A DNA stretch of 64,000 nucleotides, taken from positions 32,288-96,287 of the forward strand of contig NZ_JADYUF010000009.1 of the NCBI RefSeq assembly GCF_021531655.1, in the 5' to 3' direction. Both the position numbers and the translations under genes were made by a program. The notes under the pieces are model-generated. The model ran no database searches. It saw only the letters and a program-made list of their open reading frames with translations, and was not told the origin of the DNA. Shown piece after piece: positions 17,351-25,925 of this stretch. Numbering within the stretch: position 1 is the first letter of the stretch; the number at the start of each line of letters is the position of its first letter. This DNA is from Leyella stercorea (GTDB lineage: Bacteria; Bacteroidota; Bacteroidia; Bacteroidales; Bacteroidaceae).

Positions 17351-18589
17351 ATGAAAGACAAAGTGCTGAATATAATAAAGAGTATTAAGTTCTTCAATTG
17401 CTGGTCTCTTTTTTATGCCGTAATATTGTTTATTGCAGCAATATATAATTATGTGTACAATTTTCAGTATTACAGCTTTGCTGATGTCTTCATCAACTAT
17501 CAAGGTGGTTTTGTACGCCGTGGTTTAATGGGCGAAATGCTGTATCGGCTACACGGATTGGGTTTCGATCCGCTGCATACAGCATTGTTGTTGTGCCTTG
17601 TCGCCTATTTGACAATAGTAATATTTATGGTGAATGGATTCAAACGCAGGGGCTATTCATTAGGATTGTTATGTGTGTCGTTCTTGATTGGCGGAGTTGG
17701 AATATTCGGATTAAGCTTTTTCCGTCGTGATTTCATCGAACTGTGTATTCTGCTTATAATTGTAAAGTCGTGGACAAAAATGAATTTTCGGCTATGGTTG
17801 GTGCTTGCCAATACTCTTACAGTCATCGCTATATTGCTGCATGAACCTTATGCATTCTACGGTCTGCCGATAGTTGCGCTATTGACATTCTTGAAAACTA
17901 ACAAAATAACCAGGTCATTGCTTTGTTGGCTCCCTTCGTTTGCAGCCTTCCTGCTATGTCTGAAATATTCGGGCAATACCGAAGTGTATGCAGCCATAAT
18001 GCAAAGCATAAAACCTTATGCCGACTATCACAACGTCATAGAGTTTTTCACCTTTGACAGTTTGAGCGTAATGCGCATGCATCTGCATTACAACTTCTTT
18101 GCAATACTCAACCATTTGCCTACGATTATCGGCAGCATCGGCAGTATATTGGTTACGCTTTATTATGGAGCCAACGCTACATCGCAATATGCACGTTCAT
18201 ACGTTTCACCACAAGAACGTACCAACTATTTTGCACTACTGTCATTCTTGATGCTATGTCAAATACCAATGTTTACGGTTCTTTCGACTGATTTCACTCG
18301 TACTTGCATATATGCTTCCATATCTGCATATATAGTTTTCTTTAGTCTGGATGCCGAATCGTGTACGAGGCTGCTGCCGAGGTGGTATCGTAATTTGGCA
18401 GAAAGCTTGTTGACAACAATGAACCGCATAGTTCCACCAACCCGTTTAAAGATATTCGCCATAGCCCTTTTTATCGGAACAGTTCAGCACAATGGTCAAG
18501 GCACACTTGGACTATTCCGAGATTCTGAATTCGGCAATACGTATATGGTGTTGTATAAGATGGCGCATTTGTTTATTGCAGGCTGCTAA
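17351..18589 (+). CDS. Polytopic membrane protein of a glycan locus
   Basis: The 412-residue protein has about nine or ten hydrophobic segments, with a charged luminal/periplasmic motif INYQGGFVRRGLMGEML after the first helix. Such VRRGL-type proteins occur in O-antigen or exopolysaccharide loci and may act as polymerases or lipid-sugar handlers, but I do not recognise a defined family. I chose ATG 17351, 19 bp after the preceding gene, because longer versions overlap it. The next gene is on the opposite strand with only 4 bp between the two ends. Confidence 0.65.
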   Translation: MKDKVLNIIKSIKFFNCWSLFYAVILFIAAIYNYVYNFQYYSFADVFINYQGGFVRRGLMGEMLYRLHGLGFDPLHTALLLCLVAYLTIVIFMVNGFKRRGYSLGLLCVSFLIGGVGIFGLSFFRRDFIELCILLIIVKSWTKMNFRLWLVLANTLTVIAILLHEPYAFYGLPIVALLTFLKTNKITRSLLCWLPSFAAFLLCLKYSGNTEVYAAIMQSIKPYADYHNVIEFFTFDSLSVMRMHLHYNFFAILNHLPTIIGSIGSILVTLYYGANATSQYARSYVSPQERTNYFALLSFLMLCQIPMFTVLSTDFTRTCIYASISAYIVFFSLDAESCTRLLPRWYRNLAESLLTTMNRIVPPTRLKIFAIALFIGTVQHNGQGTLGLFRDSEFGNTYMVLYKMAHLFIAGC

Positions 18590-18593
18590 TGAG

Positions 18594-19358
18594 TCACTTG
18601 CCAAAGCAATCCTTAAGCATTTTCAATGGACTTTGGTTCTTAAGTCCCAGCGAATTGTATACAGTTCGTTTCATCCTACTATACCATGGAAGCCATGTTC
18701 CTGCAAAATGGTGTATAGAATATGTGTCGTCTGTGACGCATGTCGTAGCGTCATCATACGAACGCGGACTGAAAAAGTTGTCTGTAAGTATTGGTAAGAC
18801 ATAACTGTCGTTACGCTCAGCGTACTGTCTTTCTGTATTCTTAGCATCGGCTATCGAACTGCAATCAACCAATTTATAGCCTTTATGTCGTAATATGTCC
18901 TCTACAATATTTGGCAATGGCTTTACCGAGCAAGTCCCATCGTGAAGTATAAATTCACGATTCTGATAATAGTCAAGACACTCCTTTACCCACTTGCTTC
19001 CTTTCTCAGCCCCAAATGTAGCCACTTCCAGTCCGTCGCACCCCTTCTGCCAACACAGCATTGTTTTGAGACCGAGCAAAGAATCAAACGGACGCAAGAC
19101 CTCAACATCCATATCAAGATAAATGCCGCCATAATTATACAGGGCATAAAGACGTATGTAATCAGCAGCAAATGCATACTTACGGCTGTCGAACGCCTGC
19201 GAAACCCATACCGAACGGCCCTTGGCAAAACGGCCAAAGTTCCACAGCATGAACTCGTAATCAGGAAGTTGTTTCTTCCATGAGTCCATACACTTCTTTA
19301 GTTTGGCAGGTATGGGGTCATTGCTCAGCCAGCAATAATGTATTATCTTAGGTATCAT
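18594..19358 (-). CDS. Glycosyltransferase with DXD motif (GT32-like)
   Basis: The 254-residue protein starts MIPKIIHYCWLSNDPIP and contains YAFAADYIRLYALYNYGGIYLDMDVEVL, the signature of the DXD sugar-binding (Gly_transf_sug, GT32/Och1-like) family. The C terminus IHHFAGTWLPWY fits the family. It acts on surface polysaccharide or LPS by family precedent. It is the only minus-strand gene in this cluster and is divergent from the GT2 at 19,431. Confidence 0.85.
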   Translation of the reverse strand: MIPKIIHYCWLSNDPIPAKLKKCMDSWKKQLPDYEFMLWNFGRFAKGRSVWVSQAFDSRKYAFAADYIRLYALYNYGGIYLDMDVEVLRPFDSLLGLKTMLCWQKGCDGLEVATFGAEKGSKWVKECLDYYQNREFILHDGTCSVKPLPNIVEDILRHKGYKLVDCSSIADAKNTERQYAERNDSYVLPILTDNFFSPRSYDDATTCVTDDTYSIHHFAGTWLPWYSRMKRTVYNSLGLKNQSPLKMLKDCFGK

Positions 19359-19430
19359 ATAATTATTTTCTTTACATTTGCAATATATCTTCCATTTATG
19401 GCGTTATTTAATATATGTACAACCAATAAA

Positions 19431-20336
19431 ATGAAGATGATAGACAAGCTCACAATTCTTATCCCGGTATACAACGACGATGCTTCATCACTGGTGCAAG
19501 CACTTGTCGCAGAAGCCCGGAATGTCAAAGGTCTTGATTATGAAATCATTGTCTTTGACGATGGTAGCACCGATGCTCGTTGCATTGATGCCAATCATAG
19601 GCTTGCCTTACTGCCTGGTTGTAATTATGTTTCAGCTCCGCATCACCCTTGCCGTGCATCCATGCGCAATGCAATGCTACGTCAAGGCAGATACGAGTGG
19701 TGTCTTATGATTGACGCTCGATTGCGCCCTGCCAACTCTGATTTCATCAGTCGATATGTCCATGCTGGCGCAGATGGCTGCGGTGCGGTATGCGGTGGCG
19801 TTGTAGTGGATGGTGGCGACAATACCAAGAAACTTTACCGTGAAAACCTGCGCTTTCGTTATGAGAAACACGCAGAAAGCCTTCACTCTGTAGCAATTCG
19901 CCAACAGCACCCCTATCAGTCGTTCCGCACAACTAATATCCTGCTCCGTCGCTCCGTATTGCAGCACACGCCTTACGACGAACGCATCATCGGCTATGGC
20001 TATGAAGACGTTATGCTTGGCAGAGACCTTGAGCACGCCGGCATCAAAGTATTGCACATTGACAATCCAGTAGCCTATACTTCGTTTGAAGACAATGACC
20101 GCTATTTGGCAAAACTTGACGAGGCATTGCACACACTTCATTGCCTTAACAGTGAATTATACGGCTATTCGCCTCTACTCAGAACGATAGAAAGCCTCAA
20201 GAGGCTACATCTGCTTAGTCTGGTCAAATGGTTTCATCTTATTTTCGGGAATTTTGAACATCGAATCCTAACCGGAAGATATCCCAAATTGTTTCTACTC
20301 CAACTATATAAGTTAGGAGCATACGCTACATTATAA
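19431..20336 (+). CDS. Glycosyltransferase family 2 with GT7-like C-terminal region
   Basis: Cytoplasmic-face GT-A enzyme of about 301 residues. The N terminus LTILIPVYNDD, the UDP-binding IIVFDDGSTD and LMIDAR (a weak DXD position) mark GT2. RIIGYGYEDVMLGRDLEHAG resembles the galactosyltransferase C-terminal motif with the catalytic ED. I chose the ATG at 19431 because the upstream extension is hydrophobic and overlaps the promoter space of the divergent gene. Substrate unknown; probably part of the same surface glycan pathway. Confidence 0.82.
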   Translation: MKMIDKLTILIPVYNDDASSLVQALVAEARNVKGLDYEIIVFDDGSTDARCIDANHRLALLPGCNYVSAPHHPCRASMRNAMLRQGRYEWCLMIDARLRPANSDFISRYVHAGADGCGAVCGGVVVDGGDNTKKLYRENLRFRYEKHAESLHSVAIRQQHPYQSFRTTNILLRRSVLQHTPYDERIIGYGYEDVMLGRDLEHAGIKVLHIDNPVAYTSFEDNDRYLAKLDEALHTLHCLNSELYGYSPLLRTIESLKRLHLLSLVKWFHLIFGNFEHRILTGRYPKLFLLQLYKLGAYATL

Positions 20337-20402
20337 ACAATAATCATGATTTTAACGTAGCAGAATTGCATCTGTCAGCACACGATTATCGGTTCACAAC
20401 AA

Positions 20403-22481
20403 TCAGTTCACAACAGCAATTCTACAAACAACACCTTTATCGCCAGTTTCAGTAGCTGCTTGAACCATATATACTCCACTTGCCACACGCTTCCCCTTAA
20501 GGTCGCGACCATCCCATTGGTACGAACCGCCAGTACTTCGTCCCTGATTTACAAGTGCACCATTGCTTGTCACAATCTTCACATCGGCATTGAAACTCAA
20601 TCCTACAATGGTAATTTTGCCCGTATATTCAGGTGTCACGGGATTTGGGTAGGCATATACATTGTCCTTTGTCATTTCCTCAGATGGCTGTGTTGCGTCA
20701 CTTGCATACGAGCACAACCCTCTTTCTGTAGCAAAATATACCATGTTTGAATTATCATCCACACATATATCATACACTGTATTTGACAGTAAAGGTGAAT
20801 TTTCTGTCGTGAAATGCTGAATGAGTGTATTGCAATCATTACTTATCAGAAACACGCCATTATTTGTTCCCATCCATTTACGGTTTGCCCCATCCACAGA
20901 TATACACCTCGTTTTGACGTCAGAAAGTAGATAGTCGGCAAGGTTTGTACCATCATTGCGTGGCACCTTATGCTGAACGAATAAGTCATTTCCTGCAAGT
21001 GCATCTGCAGATGAAATATAAAAAGGACCATTGATTGAAGCAATCCACACATTACCCTCCATATCCTCAGCCAATGAATACACCCCTATCGGTGTGATTA
21101 CGGCATCGTCTTCATTCGTAAAGTCAGGACCAAAACTAACGAGTTTATCATTGACACAATCGTATGCATACAAGCGGTTTTCCATATAATAATTATTGGC
21201 AAACCACATAATGTTTTTATTGTAGCGGCTCTGCAGCAAACTCACAAGATTGTATTTTGCAGGAGTGCTCATTTCCAGATGTGGATAATTCACCCAATTA
21301 CCACTCCCATGTTCTATCTTCCATATCGGATTGTCTACCATACTGTTCAAAACCCATAAATCACCATTGTCGGTGTATTTAAGGGTTGAAACTATAGTAT
21401 AGTTATCCGAATTCACCCCTGATTCCAGAACACTGTTCTGACGTCCGTAATGCTTTATGAATTTCCCGTCCTGGAATTCGTATACACCACCTTTAGCTCC
21501 CACCATCACATGTCCTTCCTTCTTCGGATCGAAGTCCATACAAAGCAAATCGATGTAGTCATGACCTATCATTTGAGATGTGGGCTGCTCAAACTCGCTC
21601 CAATTCTGACCATTCCATACATGAACTTCACCCGGATAGCCTGCATTGTTCTCTTGTGCCCAGAATCCCCCTACACTATACAGCTTCCCCCCGTGCATAT
21701 ACAGACGATAGAAATGGTTGGAGGCGGGACCTTCGGGCAGCACTCCCTCGGTCTTGTATGTACGTGTGCCGTCTGTGGCGAGGGTGTAGCAAGCCAGTCG
21801 TCCGGCATCGTTGCGTGTCCACCAGAGTCCGGTGGAGGCATCGCGCACGTTAAGACGGTCATCTGTGAGAGCTGCATATCCGCCCACACGCTGCCATCGG
21901 TTCTTGTCGAGGAGGTTGTCGGTGAGCAGTCCGCGCCACGTTCCTTGCGTCTTCGACACTGCATACAGATAGCCGTCCTTGACGTACGAGTGGTCAACGG
22001 CGAAGCCCAACTGGTATGTATCGGCAATGACACCCTTCTTGGCGTCGAGCTTCATCACCCCCACCCCAATCGACATGTAGGCAAATTGACGGTCGATATA
22101 GATATGGCTGACGGTTTTGTCATTCACGGTTTCGGACAGATAGAGTCCTGGCACGTTGGTTATGTCGCCCGATGCAGACACAAGGTCGATGTTGCCGTCG
22201 CCGTATGCCACCACAAGACGCTTTGCCTGCTGCGACCATGCTATATGGCTTATGTCAATTCCGGCAAGTCCGGTGGTCTTGTTGAATACGGTAGTCTCGG
22301 CAGTTGTGTTGTTGTATGCGAACAGACTGCCCGAAGCGAGTGCGAAGCACACGTCGCCGGCAGGCGAAATCTCAGTCAGGTTGGCGTAGCTGGGATACAC
22401 CTGCCATGTGCCAACAGCCAAGCCGAAGGCATAAAACACGGTAGATATATATATAAATAATGTAAGAATGTATTTGCGCAT
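20403..22481 (-). CDS. PorZ-like type IX secretion beta-propeller protein
   Basis: The 692-residue exported protein has a signal peptide (MRKYILTLFIYISTVFYAFG). Two propeller-like regions of repeated blades follow (TWQVYPSYANLTEIS, YGDGNIDLV, GDLWVLNSMVDNPIW, GNVWIASINGPFYIS). A C-terminal Ig-like domain contains YAYPNPV, GALVNQG, DGRDLKGKRVASGVYMV: a type IX sorting-type domain. The architecture matches PorZ, a surface subunit of the T9SS attachment complex that binds anionic LPS. If right, this organism has a T9SS. An alternative is another two-component-propeller-like secreted protein. Confidence 0.7.
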   Translation of the reverse strand: MRKYILTLFIYISTVFYAFGLAVGTWQVYPSYANLTEISPAGDVCFALASGSLFAYNNTTAETTVFNKTTGLAGIDISHIAWSQQAKRLVVAYGDGNIDLVSASGDITNVPGLYLSETVNDKTVSHIYIDRQFAYMSIGVGVMKLDAKKGVIADTYQLGFAVDHSYVKDGYLYAVSKTQGTWRGLLTDNLLDKNRWQRVGGYAALTDDRLNVRDASTGLWWTRNDAGRLACYTLATDGTRTYKTEGVLPEGPASNHFYRLYMHGGKLYSVGGFWAQENNAGYPGEVHVWNGQNWSEFEQPTSQMIGHDYIDLLCMDFDPKKEGHVMVGAKGGVYEFQDGKFIKHYGRQNSVLESGVNSDNYTIVSTLKYTDNGDLWVLNSMVDNPIWKIEHGSGNWVNYPHLEMSTPAKYNLVSLLQSRYNKNIMWFANNYYMENRLYAYDCVNDKLVSFGPDFTNEDDAVITPIGVYSLAEDMEGNVWIASINGPFYISSADALAGNDLFVQHKVPRNDGTNLADYLLSDVKTRCISVDGANRKWMGTNNGVFLISNDCNTLIQHFTTENSPLLSNTVYDICVDDNSNMVYFATERGLCSYASDATQPSEEMTKDNVYAYPNPVTPEYTGKITIVGLSFNADVKIVTSNGALVNQGRSTGGSYQWDGRDLKGKRVASGVYMVQAATETGDKGVVCRIAVVN

Positions 22482-22574
22482 TGTCGGTTGTTTTATATAT
22501 ACTATTAACTCTTAAAAGGCTTATTTATTGCCTTAAAGGACTACCTTTATATCTATTGTTTCGGAAAAAATTCC

Positions 22575-22582
22575 TAACTTTG
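22575..22582 (+). promoter_or_regulatory. -7 element TAACTTTG before the GH92 gene
   Basis: A perfect -7 match 38 bp before the ATG at 22620; no TTTG at the usual spacing, only ATTG 16 nt upstream. Confidence 0.5.
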
Positions 22583-22619
22583 CATCATAAATGACTAAAA
22601 ACACAATAAATAAACCATA

Positions 22620-24902
22620 ATGAACAAGAAACATCTATTTTCTATGCTTATTGCGCTGGCGTTGTGCGTCACCACAATGGGCCGCCATTACGAACCTGTA
22701 GACTATGTGAGCACGCTTGTCGGAACACAGTCGTCGTACGCTATTTCTACAGGCAACACCTATCCTGCCGTTTGTATGCCATGGGGCATGAACTTCTGGA
22801 CTCCGCAGACGGGAAAGATGGGCGACGGATGGACCTACACCTATACTGCCGACAAGCTGCGCGGATTCAAGCAGACTCATCAGCCCAGTCCATGGATTAA
22901 CGACTACGGACAGTTTACTATCATGCCCGAGACGGGCGAAGCCCCAATATTCGACGAGGAGAAGCGTGCTTCGTGGTTCTCGCACAAGGCCGAGGTGGCT
23001 ACTCCTTATTATTATCGTGCCTATCTTGCCGACTACGATGTGGTGACCGAGCTTGCACCGACAGAGCGCGCTGCCATCATGCGCATCACCTTCCCCGAGA
23101 GCAAGAGCTATGTTGTAGTTGACGCTTTCGACAAGGGTTCGTATGTCAAGATCATGCCGAAGGAGCGCATGATTGTGGGATATACGACAAAGAATTCGGG
23201 TGGCGTACCACAGAACTTCAAGAACTATTTTGTCATGAAGTTTGACAAGGACTTCACCTACACCGCCGCCGTTGCCGACGGACGTATCAATACGGCTGAC
23301 ATTAAGGCTGAATGCAACCATGCCGGCGGCATCGTGGGCTTCAAGACCAGCCGTGGCGAGCAGGTGAACGTGCGCATTGCGTCGTCGTTCATCTCTGAGG
23401 AGCAGGCTCTTGAGAACCTAAAAGAGCTTGGCTCTGACTCGTTCGACGAAGTAAAGGCACGCGGACGCAAGACATGGAACGACATTCTGGGTCGTATCGA
23501 GGTGAAGTCGGACGACATCGACCATCTGCGCACGTTCTATTCGTGCCTGTATCGTTCGGTGCTCTTCCCTCGCTCGTTCTACGAGAAGAACGCCAAGGGC
23601 GAAATCGTACACTACAGTCCGTACAACGGCGAGGTGTTGTCGGGATATATGTTCACCGATACTGGTTTCTGGGACACCTTCCGCTGCCTCTTCCCTCTGC
23701 TCAACGTGATGTATCCGTCGATGAACGAGAAGATGCAGGCTGGTCTGGTCAATGCCTATAAGGAGAGCGGATTTCTGCCTGAATGGGCTTCACCTGGCCA
23801 TCGTGGCTGCATGGTTGGCAACAATTCGGCTTCGATAGTGGCTGATGCCTATCTGTGCGGACTCAAGAACTACGACGCCGAGACTCTGTGGCAGGCTGTA
23901 GTACATGGCGCCAGTGCCGTACATCCTACCGTAAGCTCTACCGGCCGACTTGGTTATGAGTATTACAACAAGTTGGGTTATGTGCCGTACGACGTGAAGA
24001 TAAACGAGAACGTGGCGCGTACGCTTGAATATGCCTACGACGACTGGTGCATATACGAGTTCGGCAAGGCGCTGGGCAAGTCAAAGAAGGAGCTGGAACC
24101 GTTCCGCAAGCGCGCCTTCAACTATCGCAACGTGTTCGACAGCGAGAGCAAACTGATGCGCGGCAGACTCAAGAACGGCAAGTTCCAGAGTCCTTTCTCG
24201 CCGCTTAAGTGGGGCGATGCCTTCACCGAGGGCAACGCATGGCACTATACATGGTCGGTATTTCACGACCCCGCGGGCCTCATCCAACTGATGGGTGGCA
24301 AGCAGACATTCAACAACATGCTCGACTCGGTGTTCAATGTTCCGCCACTCTTCGACGACTCTTACTACGGCAGCGTTATCCACGAGATACGCGAGATGCA
24401 GATTATGAACATGGGCAACTACGCCCACGGCAACCAGCCCGTCCAGCACATGATTTATCTGTATGGCTATTCGGGCGAGCCGTGGAAGACGCAGTACTGG
24501 ATTCGCCAGACAATGCAGCGCATGTACAACGCCAATCCTGACGGCTATTGCGGCGACGAGGACAACGGTCAGACTTCGGCATGGTACGTCTTCTCGGCTA
24601 TGGGCTTCTATCCTGTATGTCCCGGAGCTGGCGAATATGTGCTCGGAGCACCTTATTTCGACGAGATGACGCTGCATCTGGAGAACGGTCGCACCGTGAG
24701 CATCAAGGCTAATGGCAACACCGACGACAACTGCTACGTCAATTCGCTGACGCTCAACGGCAAGCCTTACTCCAAGAACTACATCAAGCGCTCCGACCTG
24801 ATGCAGGGTGCGCAGTTCGTCTACAACATGTCGGCGAAGCCAAACTATAGTCGCGGCACTGCCGAAAGCGACGCTCCGTACTCGTTCTCAAAAACCAAGT
24901 AA
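22620..24902 (+). CDS. GH92 alpha-mannosidase, exported
   Basis: Calcium-dependent exo-mannosidase that trims mannose from host N-glycans or yeast mannan. The 760-residue protein starts with a signal peptide (MNKKHLFSMLIALALCVTTMG). GH92 features include VGTQSSYAISTGNTYPAVCMPWG, the catalytic segment EGNAWHYTWSVFHD and the C-terminal GYCGDEDNGQTSAWYVFSAMGF signature containing the metal-binding DED. It stands alone, with no Sus-type pair nearby. Two hairpins follow, one made from a repeat family. Confidence 0.95.
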   Translation: MNKKHLFSMLIALALCVTTMGRHYEPVDYVSTLVGTQSSYAISTGNTYPAVCMPWGMNFWTPQTGKMGDGWTYTYTADKLRGFKQTHQPSPWINDYGQFTIMPETGEAPIFDEEKRASWFSHKAEVATPYYYRAYLADYDVVTELAPTERAAIMRITFPESKSYVVVDAFDKGSYVKIMPKERMIVGYTTKNSGGVPQNFKNYFVMKFDKDFTYTAAVADGRINTADIKAECNHAGGIVGFKTSRGEQVNVRIASSFISEEQALENLKELGSDSFDEVKARGRKTWNDILGRIEVKSDDIDHLRTFYSCLYRSVLFPRSFYEKNAKGEIVHYSPYNGEVLSGYMFTDTGFWDTFRCLFPLLNVMYPSMNEKMQAGLVNAYKESGFLPEWASPGHRGCMVGNNSASIVADAYLCGLKNYDAETLWQAVVHGASAVHPTVSSTGRLGYEYYNKLGYVPYDVKINENVARTLEYAYDDWCIYEFGKALGKSKKELEPFRKRAFNYRNVFDSESKLMRGRLKNGKFQSPFSPLKWGDAFTEGNAWHYTWSVFHDPAGLIQLMGGKQTFNNMLDSVFNVPPLFDDSYYGSVIHEIREMQIMNMGNYAHGNQPVQHMIYLYGYSGEPWKTQYWIRQTMQRMYNANPDGYCGDEDNGQTSAWYVFSAMGFYPVCPGAGEYVLGAPYFDEMTLHLENGRTVSIKANGNTDDNCYVNSLTLNGKPYSKNYIKRSDLMQGAQFVYNMSAKPNYSRGTAESDAPYSFSKTK

Positions 24903-24949
24903 ATGCCGAAATCCGAATGTTGAATCCCCGAGATTCAACCCTCATAATT

Positions 24950-25053
24950 CAAAAGGAGTCCTTTTGCATTCCAAATGTAGCCCTTTTGCTCTTCAAAAGG
25001 AGTCCTTTTGCACTCCAAATGTAGTCCTTTTGAAGAGCAAAAGGACTACATTT
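24950..25053. repeat. 44 bp repeat array (AAAAGGAGTCCTTTT family), inverted relative to 13.8 kb
   Basis: CAAAAGGAGTCCTTTTGCA begins at 24950 and 24994, 44 bp apart, alternating with CCAAATGTAGNCCTTTTG. The final part turns back on itself (25017-25053) to make a perfect 16 bp stem. The sequence is the reverse complement type of the 13,770-13,885 array. Confidence 0.85.
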
Positions 25054-25057
25054 TTTT
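25017..25057 (+). terminator. Repeat-derived terminator after the GH92 gene
   Basis: AAATGTAGTCCTTTTG pairs perfectly with CAAAAGGACTACATTT across a 5 nt loop, followed by a run of T. The repeat array itself therefore supplies the terminator. Confidence 0.8.
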
Positions 25058-25090
25058 GCCGTACAAATCCATTGGTAAAGCATAGGCACA

Positions 25091-25140
25091 AAAAAAAAGT
25101 GCGTTCAACTCGTATATGCAACTACGATTGAACGCACTTT
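25091..25140. terminator. Bidirectional terminator between GH92 and rpmE2
   Basis: AAAGTGCGTTCAA (25096-25108) pairs perfectly with TTGAACGCACTTT (25128-25140). Eight A lie to the left and a T-rich tail to the right, so it can terminate both convergent transcripts. Confidence 0.85.
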
Positions 25141-25206
25141 ATTTGTTTTATCTGAAAATAGAACGAGTCTATTTCGAAAGGTCTATATGTAAAATCTCGC
25201 TTTTCC

Positions 25207-25458
25207 TTACTTGCGAACCTTAGCGTAACGGCTCATGAACTTGTCTACGCGACCGGCTGTATCGACGAGCTTGCTCTTACCGGTATAGAACGGGTGAGAT
25301 GTGCTTGAGATTTCGACTTTTACCACCGGGTAAGTTTCGCCTTCAAATTCTACTGTCTCTGTAGTCTTGCATGTAGACTTTGTAAGGAACATATCGCCGT
25401 TGGACATATCCTTAAATACGACGGGGCGATAGTTTTCTGGATGAATTCCCTTCTTCAT
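25207..25458 (-). CDS. rpmE2: 50S ribosomal protein L31, type B
   Basis: Ribosomal large-subunit protein of 83 residues. Starts [19 protein letters not shown] and contains [12 protein letters not shown] and a basic C terminus. It lacks the CxxC zinc motif of type A L31 (only one cysteine, in KSTCKTTE), so it is the zinc-independent form. Own promoter at 25519-25550; terminator downstream. Confidence 0.95.
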   Translation of the reverse strand: MKKGIHPENYRPVVFKDMSNGDMFLTKSTCKTTETVEFEGETYPVVKVEISSTSHPFYTGKSKLVDTAGRVDKFMSRYAKVRK

Positions 25459-25518
25459 TTTGATTTTATTGTTATATTGTTAATAAAAAATTTCGCTTGT
25501 TATAAGCTTTAGCGGCTG

Positions 25519-25550
25519 CAAAGGTACGAGTTTTTTTGCTCACCGCCAAA
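25519..25550 (-). promoter_or_regulatory. Bacteroidetes promoter for rpmE2
   Basis: On the minus strand TTTG (25550-25547), a 20 nt spacer and TACCTTTG (25526-25519) match the consensus fully. Confidence 0.85.
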
Positions 25551-25650
25551 TTTTATCGGTATTTCTTTAAGATTGATTGACTGCAAATACCTACTAAGTA
25601 TAAGTCAGTTATCTGAATTTTGGCGAAACAATCAGCCAAACGAAAAAAGA

Positions 25651-25895
25651 CAGAGGATATGTCAAAAGTCAAACAAAGCGGGCTGAAAGCCCAAAAAGCA
25701 CATAGCCCAAGGCAGCGCCTTGGGTGTACGGATTGAAAATATCAAAACGCCCTGCAAGGGCAAAAGCATTGATAATTAACGCTTTTGCCCTTGCAGGGCG
25801 CATTGCTATTTGTGATACTTTTACCCAAGGTGTTGCCATGGGCTATAGGCTTCTGCCCCTTCGGGGCGTACTGCTTTGACTTTTGACACCCTCTG
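25651..25895. mobile_element. Transposase-less palindromic element (REP-like), copy 1
   Basis: Nested inverted repeats without a gene. The centre is a perfect 20 bp inverted repeat (CGCCCTGCAAGGGCAAAAGC at 25748-25767 against 25781-25800) around a 13 nt spacer. The left outer arm (from 25679, CGGGCTGAAAGCCCA then AAGCACATAGCCCAAGG) matches the ends of the transposase-bearing element at 31.8 kb. The right outer arm is of another type (GCCCCTTCGGGGCGTA). Outside both lies an inverted GTCAAAAGTCAAA / TTTGACTTTTGACACC. The copy at 34,035 is the same element reversed. Confidence 0.8.
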
Positions 25896-25925
25896 TTTTA
25901 TATAAAGTCTTCTCTTGTTATGGCT

